Part shown: in pieces, positions 7,121 to 15,021 of the stretch
Numbering within the stretch: position 1 is the stretch's first letter
How the letters are laid out: every line of letters begins with the position of its first letter
From: an uncultured Lachnospiraceae bacterium
GTDB lineage: Bacteria > Bacillota > Clostridia > Lachnospirales > Lachnospiraceae
Assembly (NCBI GenBank): GCA_910585625.1
Contig: CAJUFQ010000016.1
Span: 11,470-75,469, forward strand
Direction: 5' to 3'
Length of the DNA: 64,000 nt
Program-made: the position numbers and the translations under genes
The notes under the pieces: generated by a model
The model's database searches: none
What the model was told of the DNA's origin: nothing
The model's input: the letters and a program-made list of their open reading frames with translations, nothing else

Positions 7121-8347
7121 CTAATTCAAATAATATTTTTTATTTATTTTCCCAATCAGCAACGCTAATATTGTGATATACAGTATTGTAAGCAACAGAA
7201 CAATTATGCTGTAAGGTATCAAGGTATTTCCAAGAAAGAAAAATCCTTTTACCATCGCATCCGTGCTGAATTGCAATGGATAAAACAGTTTTATCTGACT
7301 GTAAGTATTTGACAGCTTCGACAATGCAATGAGTAACACTATCGCGGAGGCAGTCGCTGCTTTCGCATTTTTAAACATACCAGAAAACAGCATAACCATA
7401 TTTGCAAAGACCAGCGCGCCAAGTAACCCACCAACAATCTTTAGTACCATACCGGCGCCAATGCTGAAATTGAACATGCAGTCAAACCAGTAAGTTTGTG
7501 CTGAAGCGCTGAATCCATGGAAAGTTGCGACTGCCCCATGTTCTGCGAGCAATACTCCAACAAAAATAAGATAGGCGGAAACTGCAAACAAATTACCGGC
7601 AATCCATCTGGAACGAAAGTTTTTCTTCCTTCCCCTTGCAGCAGATATTGTCAATTCACTCACTCCGCCCGGGCTATCCTTTGCATAGGCGCAGGAAAGC
7701 GCAAACGCAAGCACTACCCAAAAAATAGGATATTCCAAGTCATACCAGTTCATAAAATTGGAGATGCCCTGAAAATAAGCTATGCTGACAGGCGTATCTA
7801 TTTCGGCAATTTTCCGATCCAGCGCTTCAATCTGCGCATCCGTATATTTCACAAGACCGGCATACTGATTTTCAAACATAAGTTGTTCTTTGATTGCCTC
7901 CCGATACTTTTGGTAAAAAGACTTTTCGGATTCCAAAAACCCATAATCCAGTCCCATTTTACCGTTACCGTTGGACATATAATAGGAAAAATAGGCATAA
8001 TTGATGAAGTAATTAGGAAACATATATTTCGTCATGCCTCCTGTTCCCAAAAAACCTCTGTTTTCATCCAAATACTGTTTATCATCACTTGCCGCATACT
8101 GCACCAGCAAATTTTCAATATATTTCCCGTCTATCGTACCCTCGATGTCTTCACACGCTTCTTTTAAGGCACGGTAAGAACCCAGTCCGCTTACAATGTT
8201 TCCATTTGCGTCAATTGCCCGCCATTGACCTTTCATATTCAGATAAATAAATGTATGAAGGGTGGAAAGAATGCACATTGCAATGACCGCCGCAATGGAT
8301 ACCCTGTTCCACAATTTCCTGTATTCAAATTTCACCATGTTCCGCAT
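7121..8347 (-). CDS. ABC-2 type permease subunit (first of two)
   Basis: This 408-residue protein has an N-terminal membrane segment (VSIAAVIAMCILSTLHTFIYL), a long extracytoplasmic region to about residue 205, and five further hydrophobic stretches, ending ILYITILALLIGKINKKYYLN. The cytoplasmic motif ELTISAARGRKKNFRSRWIAG parallels ELTSSARNGKKRLILARFVSA in the next gene, so the two permeases are diverged paralogues that probably form a heterodimer. It lies 18 bp after the lipoprotein gene; the start has GGGAGGGAAG. It probably exports or excludes a peptide or drug (inference). Confidence 0.83.
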   Translation of the reverse strand: MRNMVKFEYRKLWNRVSIAAVIAMCILSTLHTFIYLNMKGQWRAIDANGNIVSGLGSYRALKEACEDIEGTIDGKYIENLLVQYAASDDKQYLDENRGFLGTGGMTKYMFPNYFINYAYFSYYMSNGNGKMGLDYGFLESEKSFYQKYREAIKEQLMFENQYAGLVKYTDAQIEALDRKIAEIDTPVSIAYFQGISNFMNWYDLEYPIFWVVLAFALSCAYAKDSPGGVSELTISAARGRKKNFRSRWIAGNLFAVSAYLIFVGVLLAEHGAVATFHGFSASAQTYWFDCMFNFSIGAGMVLKIVGGLLGALVFANMVMLFSGMFKNAKAATASAIVLLIALSKLSNTYSQIKLFYPLQFSTDAMVKGFFFLGNTLIPYSIIVLLLTILYITILALLIGKINKKYYLN

Positions 8348-8365
8348 GTATCTTCCCTCCCGGTC

Positions 8366-9037
8366 TTACTCCTTGTAGCCGCCCCCGTTATGAACGACTT
8401 CCCACTGGCTTCCTTTCCCCTCCCGAACCAATATTAAATATTGCCATACATCATCCTCTCCGCAATATTCACAGACGAAAATATTGTTATTATCATATCC
8501 AGACGCAACACCTTTCTCTTCATCCTCATAAATTGCCAGCATTCTCGGATCAACGCACATATAGACTACTTGTTTGGTACTTGGCTTTAATCCCAATGTA
8601 TCTGTCACATAAATACGTGCAGCGGCGTAGCCTTCTGTTATTTCTCTCGTATCAAACTGGTCTGTATACCTCGTCCCCGATAAATCAAACGTGTAGTTTG
8701 ATTCGACAGGAGAGCCGCCTTCTAACAGCCCGTTTGTTTCCTGAATCGTATCATCTCTTTCTTGGCGGTATCGTTCCAATTCCTTCTCTAATTCTGCATC
8801 TGTCTGTTCCTCTGCATCATCCCCCATACTATCTCCTGATGTATGAGAAGAAGCCTCTGTTTCATCCTGCATAGGATTTTCCGTATTATCATTTTCCTGT
8901 GTCCTGCTTCCCCCATCATTCAAGGAATTTTCTGACTGTAGTGTTTTAGCTTCCTCCGAATTACTAACGCCCGCACATCCGCTAAAAATAATAACCATTG
9001 TATAGGCTGCGATAATAAAATTTGTTTTTCTTTTCAT
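8366..9037 (-). CDS. lipoprotein of the ABC-2 operon
   Basis: This 223-residue protein has a type II signal MKRKTNFIIAAYTMVIIFSGC with a lipobox cysteine at residue 21. A Ser/Glu/Asn-rich spacer of about 75 residues and a C-terminal globular part (NYTFDLSGTRYTDQFDTREITEGYAAARIYVTDTLG, in two pieces) follow. I do not recognise the domain. Because it sits between the ATPase and permease genes (12 and 18 bp gaps), it is likely a surface sensor or accessory of the exporter, comparable in position to immunity lipoproteins of lantibiotic systems (inference). Confidence 0.75.
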   Translation of the reverse strand: MKRKTNFIIAAYTMVIIFSGCAGVSNSEEAKTLQSENSLNDGGSRTQENDNTENPMQDETEASSHTSGDSMGDDAEEQTDAELEKELERYRQERDDTIQETNGLLEGGSPVESNYTFDLSGTRYTDQFDTREITEGYAAARIYVTDTLGLKPSTKQVVYMCVDPRMLAIYEDEEKGVASGYDNNNIFVCEYCGEDDVWQYLILVREGKGSQWEVVHNGGGYKE

Positions 9038-9049
9038 TTTTTCTTCCTC

Positions 9050-9931
9050 TCATTCTTCTGTGATTCCGCCAGAAAAAATATAATAGTCCTCTAAAGTCGG
9101 TTCTGCAGGGCAGTTCTCTGCATCGTCATACTTCCCTCCCACATAACGCACTTGCACTCTTTTGCCTGATTGTTTTACATGAATGACCGAGCGTTCTCTC
9201 CTGAGCCTATGATACATTTCCTGAGTTACGACGGTTTCCCAAACCTGGCCATTTACTTTTCGAACCAATTCGTCCACATGTCCGGTTTCCAAAATTTTCC
9301 CCTGTTTCATTACAATAAGCGCAGTGGCAATCGCCTCAATATCTGATACAATGTGTGTAGATAACAGCACAATCTTGTCCTTCCCCATGTCGCTGATGAT
9401 GTTTGAAAACCGAATGCGTTCTTTCGGATCAAGCCCGGCCGTAGGTTCATCCAAAATTAGGATTCGCGGCTCATTGATGATTGCCTGTGCAATCCCAATC
9501 CTCCGCTTCATGCCTCCGGAAAACGTCCTGACCTTTTTATCAGCAGCATCCGATAAGTTTACAAATGCAAGAACTTCCGGGATTTTGACTTTTAGCTTTG
9601 CCTCCGATATCCCTTTCAGGACACCCATGTACTCCAAAAAGTCTTTCGCAGTAAAACCAGCGTACACGCTGTAATCCTGCGGCATGTACCCAATCAATTC
9701 CCTATATTCTTCACCCATTGAAAAAATATTATTTCCGCCGTACCGTATCTCACCACTTGTAGGGAAATCTACGGTAGCAATCAGCCGCATCAGAGTACTT
9801 TTTCCTGCCCCATTTTCCCCCAATAAGCCATAGATTCCATTCTGGAGTGTGAAACCGGCCTCTTTAAGCGCTTCTTTTTTGCGGTAGGATTTGCACAAAC
9901 AATCCACCTCTAATTTCTGTTCTGCCTGCAT
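9050..9931 (-). CDS. ABC transporter ATP-binding protein
   Basis: This 293-residue protein carries the complete ATPase signature: Walker A GENGAGKST, Q-loop YMPQDYS, signature FSGGMKRR, Walker B ILILDEPTAGLD and H-loop STH. It belongs to the CcmA/BcrA-like group that pairs with ABC-2 permeases. The C-terminal 70 residues form an extra domain after MKQGKILETG. The start at 9931 has GAAGGAGG. It is the first gene of the exporter operon, downstream of a terminator (9969-10011) and of regulator-type direct repeats (10009-10046). Confidence 0.93.
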   Translation of the reverse strand: MQAEQKLEVDCLCKSYRKKEALKEAGFTLQNGIYGLLGENGAGKSTLMRLIATVDFPTSGEIRYGGNNIFSMGEEYRELIGYMPQDYSVYAGFTAKDFLEYMGVLKGISEAKLKVKIPEVLAFVNLSDAADKKVRTFSGGMKRRIGIAQAIINEPRILILDEPTAGLDPKERIRFSNIISDMGKDKIVLLSTHIVSDIEAIATALIVMKQGKILETGHVDELVRKVNGQVWETVVTQEMYHRLRRERSVIHVKQSGKRVQVRYVGGKYDDAENCPAEPTLEDYYIFSGGITEE

Positions 9932-9968
9932 AGCTGCCGCCTCCTTCTTTCATATTTTTCTTATAAGC

Positions 9969-10011
9969 CAAAAAACACCCACGCGGGATATAGATATCCT
10001 ACCTGAGTGTT
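9969..10011 (-). terminator. terminator of the RR-HK operon
   Basis: On the minus strand 18 bases (10011-9994, AACACTCAGGTAGGATAT) pair with 9991-9974 with a two-base loop and four mismatched or G-U positions, followed by TTTTTT. It separates the regulator operon from the ABC operon. The near-perfect dyad also means it could be a protein-binding site. Confidence 0.8.
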
Positions 10012-10046
10012 GTGACTTACTTTCGTGAAAGTTGTGTCAAAGTTGT
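10009..10046 (-). promoter_or_regulatory. direct repeats, candidate response-regulator site before the ABC operon
   Basis: The pentamer ACAAC (GTTGT on plus) starts at 10009, 10031 and 10042, i.e. spaced 22 and 11 bp, within the larger pattern GTCACAAC / GACACAAC. The same pattern with 11-bp spacing occurs in the promoter of the response-regulator gene (12951-12966). OmpR-family regulators bind tandem half-sites with 10-11 bp phasing. A weak TATAAG -10 at 9965-9960 lacks a consensus -35, as expected for an activated promoter. Confidence 0.55.
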
Positions 10047-10049
10047 AAA

Positions 10050-10871
10050 TTATTTCTCATCCACCACAAAATCATAGGTAATCACGGTATGCTCCTTATG
10101 GAATAAGTCACCATAATCGACAATCGCATTTTCATTTCTATCATAGTTTGAGCAACCGATGCGGACGCCTAATGTTGTTTCTTCTGCTCCATATATTTCC
10201 CATGTCTGTCCGTAACTTATCTTGCAAACATCGGTTTCTGGCATCGGAAGGCCAGCCATGTCCCAAAAACTCATCGCATCTTTAGAACTGAAATCCCCTG
10301 TCCTGTTTTCATAAATCGTAATTTTTGCCCCCCAAACCTTTCCTGTTACAGCATTTAACAGTAATTCGGCTTCCATATCGCGGTTGGCATATCTCACTGT
10401 CCAAAAACTATAATAAGGTTCCAATTTTGTGTTCAGGGTTTCTCTCTTTTTCCCTATGCTAAGCGTGGCATTTACTGAATCTGCTAAATCATTATCCGAT
10501 TTTGTTTCCACAAAGTTCATTTTCAGAAGCCACTCTTTGCTGTTCTCAATCGCTTCTGCCATAGAAATCTGCCCGGTAACCGGTTCGTGTATGATATCCC
10601 CTTCCCGGCTATTCCAATGCCCTATTACTTCTTCCATCTGTTCTACCGTCAAAGTATATGTTTCCTGATGCCTCTTATCTGATACAGCTTCCTCGCCATC
10701 TTCCAAATCTCCCCATGCCCGGACAGGCGTCTCTGCCAAGGCACTGCCTCTTTCCGTCAGAAGCTGCCCTTCCCTTACCCGCAAAATAAGGTTCATGCCT
10801 GCCATACTGCCAAAAATAAAAACACTCGCAAGAAGCAAGGTAAGAAACGTATATTTATGACTTTTATTCAT
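10050..10871 (-). CDS. membrane-anchored extracytoplasmic protein of the two-component operon
   Basis: This 273-residue protein begins MNKSHKYTFLTLLLASVFIFGSMAGMNLIL, a single uncleaved or signal-type hydrophobic helix. The rest is soluble: TLTVEQMEEVIGHWN, then AVTGKVWGAKITIY, which resembles PepSY-like or YpeB-like repeats only weakly, so I leave it unassigned. The ATG at 10871 overlaps the kinase stop by 8 bp, indicating translational coupling. An in-frame start at 10937 would overlap the kinase by 74 bp and is less likely. It probably modulates the sensor kinase from outside the membrane (inference). Confidence 0.7.
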   Translation of the reverse strand: MNKSHKYTFLTLLLASVFIFGSMAGMNLILRVREGQLLTERGSALAETPVRAWGDLEDGEEAVSDKRHQETYTLTVEQMEEVIGHWNSREGDIIHEPVTGQISMAEAIENSKEWLLKMNFVETKSDNDLADSVNATLSIGKKRETLNTKLEPYYSFWTVRYANRDMEAELLLNAVTGKVWGAKITIYENRTGDFSSKDAMSFWDMAGLPMPETDVCKISYGQTWEIYGAEETTLGVRIGCSNYDRNENAIVDYGDLFHKEHTVITYDFVVDEK

Positions 10872-12258
10872 CCCCTTTTTCCTCCTGCTGATGGAAGATA
10901 ATGCTAACCACCGTTCCCGTCTTTCCATCACTTTCAATCTTCATTTTTGCTTTATGAATTTCTACTATCTTTGCCACCAAAGCCATTCCAAGTCCCGCCC
11001 CATGCTGCTTCCTTGACCGGGACTTGTCCACCATATAGAAAGCCTCTGTAATCCTTCCTAAATCTTCTTGTGGTATCCCCTTCCCATTGTCGTGTACTTC
11101 AATCCGATAATCATTTTTTCCTTGCCTTCCTTTTATCCAGAGGATTTTACAGTCTGCTTTCAGGGCATTATCTGCCAAATTTAAAATCATGGTCTTGAAA
11201 AGGTCATAGTCCGCATCTATATTTCCTTCCTCAATATCTATATTAAATTCCACTTCACGCTTCCTACATATCGGTTCCATACCCTGCTGCAGATTTTGAA
11301 ATAACTCCCGCACAGACATCCGCTCCAAAAGAAACCCCTGCTTATCCATCACAAACAAATCCATCAATTTTAAAGAAAGGGATTCCAGCCTCATACCCTC
11401 ATTCAGTATATATTCAGCAGCGTTCTTTACTGTCTCTCTAGGCAAATCACGTTGGTATAGCATATCCGCATATCCAATTACAGATGTCAGCGGCGTTTTC
11501 AATTCATGGGCAAAATTCGCTGCAAAATCTTCTTTCTTCCTTACAGCATCGGACAGTTCAGCAATTTTTCCCTCTATCTGTCCTGCCATCTGGTTAAAAT
11601 CGGAAACCAGCTCGCTTATTTCATCTTTTCCTTTTACAAGAATCCTTTCCGCGTATTCTCCCCCTGCAATCCTCCTTGCCGCCTTGCCCACTTTCTTTAT
11701 GGGTGACGTTACGAAATTTGTCAATAAAAAGATGGCCGGAAAGCTGACGCACAGAATGGTGAGATAGATTTTCTGAAAATAAGCAATCATATTTTTTTGC
11801 ACGTCTAGCACCTCACTGATGTCTGTCTGTGTAATGAAGTACACCCGATTTTCGCTTTGACTGACATAATCGCATACAAAAATATAACTTCCCCCATCCT
11901 TTCCATAAATTTGGAAAGACAATCTGCCATCATCAGCTTCCAATAAATCAAGTTCCCCAGGCTGTGCTGCCGTATTGGAAAATATATAGTTCCCATCTGT
12001 TCCATACACTGCGACCGGGACTGTAAAACGGCTTGAAATATCAGCAACCTCCGTCTTTTCTTCTGAAAAAAACGCAGGCTCGGAATACAAGATAGATTGC
12101 AGGATATATCTGTTATATTGAAAGTCTTGAAAAGCAATCTTTTTTTGCTGTTCTATTGCGTTTTCATAAGCAAAGTTAATCAGTAAATATCCCACAATCT
12201 GAAAAGCAATACCAAACATTATGAGAACGCACAAAAATATTTTATGAAACAGTTTCAC
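10864..12258 (-). CDS. sensor histidine kinase
   Basis: This 464-residue kinase starts with GTG at 12258, overlapping the regulator stop by 4 bp. It has TM1 at about residues 5-30, an extracytoplasmic sensor of about 130 residues, TM2 at about 160-182, HAMP (SPIKKVGKAARRIAGGEYAER), the DHp H-box FAANFAHELKTPLT with His about 251, the N-box LNLADNALKAD, G1 DNGKGIP and G2 GAGLGMALV. The order is classical for OmpR-partner kinases. The relatively large sensor domain and the accessory protein downstream suggest sensing of an external peptide or envelope stress (inference). Confidence 0.94.
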   Translation of the reverse strand: MKLFHKIFLCVLIMFGIAFQIVGYLLINFAYENAIEQQKKIAFQDFQYNRYILQSILYSEPAFFSEEKTEVADISSRFTVPVAVYGTDGNYIFSNTAAQPGELDLLEADDGRLSFQIYGKDGGSYIFVCDYVSQSENRVYFITQTDISEVLDVQKNMIAYFQKIYLTILCVSFPAIFLLTNFVTSPIKKVGKAARRIAGGEYAERILVKGKDEISELVSDFNQMAGQIEGKIAELSDAVRKKEDFAANFAHELKTPLTSVIGYADMLYQRDLPRETVKNAAEYILNEGMRLESLSLKLMDLFVMDKQGFLLERMSVRELFQNLQQGMEPICRKREVEFNIDIEEGNIDADYDLFKTMILNLADNALKADCKILWIKGRQGKNDYRIEVHDNGKGIPQEDLGRITEAFYMVDKSRSRKQHGAGLGMALVAKIVEIHKAKMKIESDGKTGTVVSIIFHQQEEKGDE

Positions 12259-12914
12259 TTTCCATCCTCCAGCCGATACCCTATCCTAAATACGGTCTTA
12301 ATAAATTTATCCCAATCTAATTTTTTTCTAAGCCGCTGAATATGGGAATCCAATGTACGGGTATCTCCCATATATATTTCTCCCCATACTTTCTCGTATA
12401 ATCTTTCCCGGTATAACGCAACATTTTTATTTTGTATCAGTTCCACCAGCAAATCAAATTCCTTTACTGTCAAATCTATCAGGTTTCCTCGCTTGCTGAC
12501 GGTTCTGGAAGCCAAATCAATCTCTACATCGGCAAAAACCATTTTATGATTTATCTTACCATATCTTCTGAACTGCACCTCCACACGAGCCATCAGTTCC
12601 CCTACCTGAAAAGGCTTCGCAATATAGTCGTCAGCGCCGAGCTTTAATCCTTTGATTCTGTCATCAACGCCACCCATTGCCGTCAAAAAAATAACCGGCG
12701 TCCCCATCGGTTTTATATATTCTAATAATTCATATCCATTGACTTCCGGCAGCATTATATCCAACAAAATTAAATCAAAAATTTCCTTCTCAATATAATC
12801 TGCTCCCATTTTCCCATCATAAGCGCAAGTACAATGATACCCCTCTGCCTCTAAACTTACTTTTATTAAGTTAGCTATCGCTTCCTCATCCTCAACTATC
12901 AGTATCCTTTGCAT
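12255..12914 (-). CDS. OmpR/PhoB-family response regulator
   Basis: This 219-residue protein has a receiver domain MQRILIVEDEE ... LILLDIMLPEVNG with the phospho-acceptor at about D52 and the conserved Lys in IAKPFQ. It is followed by a winged-helix DNA-binding domain (VKEFDLLVELIQNKNVALYRERLYEKVWG split over the recognition region; TRTLDSHIQRLRKKL). The ATG at 12914 has GGAGGG upstream; an in-frame codon at 12971 lies upstream of the predicted promoter and is rejected. It is first gene of regulator-kinase-membrane protein, and probably activates the adjacent exporter genes and autoregulates through the direct repeats at 12951-12966. Confidence 0.95.
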   Translation of the reverse strand: MQRILIVEDEEAIANLIKVSLEAEGYHCTCAYDGKMGADYIEKEIFDLILLDIMLPEVNGYELLEYIKPMGTPVIFLTAMGGVDDRIKGLKLGADDYIAKPFQVGELMARVEVQFRRYGKINHKMVFADVEIDLASRTVSKRGNLIDLTVKEFDLLVELIQNKNVALYRERLYEKVWGEIYMGDTRTLDSHIQRLRKKLDWDKFIKTVFRIGYRLEDGK

Positions 12915-12942
12915 CTCTATATCCCTCCATTTAAGCCATTGT

Positions 12943-12971
12943 ATTATAGAGTTGTGACTTAGTTGTGTCAT
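12943..12971 (-). promoter_or_regulatory. response-regulator operon promoter with embedded direct repeats
   Basis: On the minus strand ATGACA (12971-12966), 17 nt and a perfect TATAAT (12948-12943). The spacer contains the 11-bp-phased direct repeat CACAACTAAGTCACAAC also seen before the ABC operon. Its position between -35 and -10 would suit autorepression or promoter remodelling. Confidence 0.65.
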
Positions 12972-13077
12972 AGAAAGCGAACAATCATTTTAACACCCAG
13001 ACATCTTCGCATTCCAAATGGTTATATCTGACGATTCCTCACAAAAAAGACGTCCGGCTTGCCTTCTCACACCTATT

Positions 13078-14349
13078 TCATTGTTGTTTCTCCAAAAGCA
13101 TCGCATTGAGATTCGGATACATCTCTGCCGGGATGAACGCCCGCACAAAAATGCCGTTCTCCTGGTATTCCTCCGCAAGAAGCTCCCCATATTTCCTGAT
13201 AACAGAAATCTGCCCGCCCAAATCATAGGGAAAAACTCCCTCCAGGAACTGCTTGTCTTCCCGCAGGATTTCTTCCAGGACGGCTTTCAGCCGATCCAAT
13301 CCATACCCTGCCGCAGCGGAAGTCTTCAAAGTGTAATCTGCCTTGAAATCTTTTATAATTTCCTCCTGTTCCAGCTTATCCTGCTTATTGAAAAGTGTAA
13401 CGATCTTTTTCCCGGCAACTCCCAGGTTCTGCAGCGTCTCATAGACAATATGCATCTGCTTTTCGCGCTGGGGATTGGAGGCGTCCACTACATGGATAAT
13501 CAGATCCGCGTACTTCGCCTCTTCCAGGGTGCTGCGGAATGCCTCAATCAGGTGGTGCGGAAGCTTACGGATGAAGCCCACTGTGTCAGTCAGCAGGATT
13601 TCCTGCCCGCTGTCAAGCTTCAAGTTCCGCGTCGTGGGGTCTAAGGTAGCAAACAGCTTATCCTCCTCCAGGACATTGGCGTCTGTCAGGCGGTTTAGCA
13701 GCGTAGACTTCCCGGCATTGGTATAACCTACGATTGCCGCCACTTTCGTATGGTTGCGGCTCCTCTGCCCCCTGGTCACTTCACGGTGCTGACGTACTTC
13801 TTCAAGTTCTCTTTTGAGCTGGGACAGCCGGGTTTTAATCAGGCGGCGATCCATCTCCAGCTTTTTCTCTCCAGGCCCCCGGGTGCCAATCCCACCGCCA
13901 AGGCGGGAGAGCGATTTTCCCAGGCCGGTCAGACGGCTCAGACGATAGCGCAGCTGCGCCAGTTCCACCTGAATTTTTCCTTCACTGGTAGATGCCCGTG
14001 AGGCAAAAATATCCAGGATAACCAGCGTCCTGTCCATCACCTTGCAATTCAGTTCTTCCTCCATATTACGAAGCTGGGCAGGCGACAGCTCGTCGTCACA
14101 GATAATCCCGGTAGCCTGCAAGTCAAAAATTATTTGACGGATTTCCTGCAATTTACCGCTGCCGACATAAGTACCCGGATGAATGCCGTCCCGGGACTGC
14201 ACTGTCATGCCAACCACCTCTGCCCCGGCAGTCTCTGCCAGTTCCGCAAGTTCCGTCATGGAATCCTGCGTGTCGTCGCCTTCACGGCAGCTGACTCCTA
14301 CCAGGATTACTTTTTCCCTCATTTCTTTTGTCTTAAAAGATTCTGCCAT
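13078..14349 (-). CDS. hflX: GTPase HflX
   Basis: This 423-residue protein has the HflX N-terminal domain (GTYVGSGKLQEI, then ELSPAQLRNMEEELNCKVMDRTLVILDIFASRA), the glycine-rich GGGIGTRGPGEKKLE linker, and a TRAFAC G domain with G1 GYTNAGKST, G3 DTVGF and G4 NKQD. HflX binds ribosomes and rescues stalled 70S particles during stress. The length and motif order are typical. The start has GGAGG. A consensus promoter lies over 300 bp upstream (14672-14700), leaving a long leader. Confidence 0.96.
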   Translation of the reverse strand: MAESFKTKEMREKVILVGVSCREGDDTQDSMTELAELAETAGAEVVGMTVQSRDGIHPGTYVGSGKLQEIRQIIFDLQATGIICDDELSPAQLRNMEEELNCKVMDRTLVILDIFASRASTSEGKIQVELAQLRYRLSRLTGLGKSLSRLGGGIGTRGPGEKKLEMDRRLIKTRLSQLKRELEEVRQHREVTRGQRSRNHTKVAAIVGYTNAGKSTLLNRLTDANVLEEDKLFATLDPTTRNLKLDSGQEILLTDTVGFIRKLPHHLIEAFRSTLEEAKYADLIIHVVDASNPQREKQMHIVYETLQNLGVAGKKIVTLFNKQDKLEQEEIIKDFKADYTLKTSAAAGYGLDRLKAVLEEILREDKQFLEGVFPYDLGGQISVIRKYGELLAEEYQENGIFVRAFIPAEMYPNLNAMLLEKQQ

Positions 14350-14671
14350 AGATTGCCTCCAATATTTTCTTTGTTAACCTCTTATTTTGACTCGTCCCAT
14401 TTTATAAACTCATATCTTCCTCCTCCAGTCCATTTTACCGCCGAAGAAATCCCCCCATCTCACCTTCTATTACTTTGTCCATTCTGGCTCTGACACAATC
14501 ACATGTCTTAGGATTTTCAGGAAGAATTCCAGCATATAGTTCTTGCCTATTTTTCAGGTTTAAGAGCTTCCAACATTTTTATTTTTATCAACCCATCCTT
14601 ACTAAAAATATAACTCTCTCTATTATCCATATCCAATGCCTGCTCAAATCCCAAACTGATTTAATGTGCTT

Positions 14672-14700
14672 ATTCTACACTTATTTCGGTTCATTGTCAA
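14672..14700 (-). promoter_or_regulatory. strong sigma-A promoter upstream of hflX
   Basis: TTGACA (14700-14695), 17-nt spacer, TAGAAT (14677-14672) on the minus strand. The first gene downstream is hflX, 320 bp away, unless the short decayed frames between them are expressed. Confidence 0.7.
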
Positions 14701-14867
14701 CACATTTTGAAACATATGTTCGCATTCCTTGTTGTCCTTCTTTAAGCTAAAATAGGGCGGAAAATAAAAATGTTATTTTCTCCGTTTTAACCCAAAATCA
14801 CCATACCCTAAATGGGGTACTGAATAGTTACATGGAAAAAATAAATTACCAGAATTCGTGACAACGG

Positions 14868-14912
14868 CAAAAATCGCCGCAGCTCAGTAAATATAAGAGC
14901 TGCAGCGATTTT
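14868..14912 (-). terminator. terminator of the RCC1-repeat protein gene
   Basis: 16-base arms (14912-14897 and 14885-14870) pair with one mismatch over an 11-nt loop, and the minus-strand product ends in GCGATTTTTG. On the plus strand the hairpin is also followed by a T-run, so it may work in both directions. A second hairpin with a two-base bulge (14937-14990) lies between it and the gene. Confidence 0.75.
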
Positions 14913-15021
14913 TTCTTTAATAAACTGTCAAAGACGGTATCTTATCATTTTTCCGTGAGCAGATAAATAAGCACGGAAATGATAAGATGCGGAAAGAGAA
15001 CAAGAAGCAATATTTACAAGC

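Larger units (their letters stand above)
14350..15021. other. 672-bp region without an intact gene
   Basis: It contains the probable hflX promoter and about 315 nt of leader. Within the leader, minus-strand frames carry short protein-like pieces (for example QELYAGILPENPKTCDC and GGGRYEFIKWDESK ending at 14382) in different frames, which looks like a decayed gene. From 14868 to 14990 there are two hairpins. No tRNA or riboswitch is recognisable. Confidence 0.5.
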
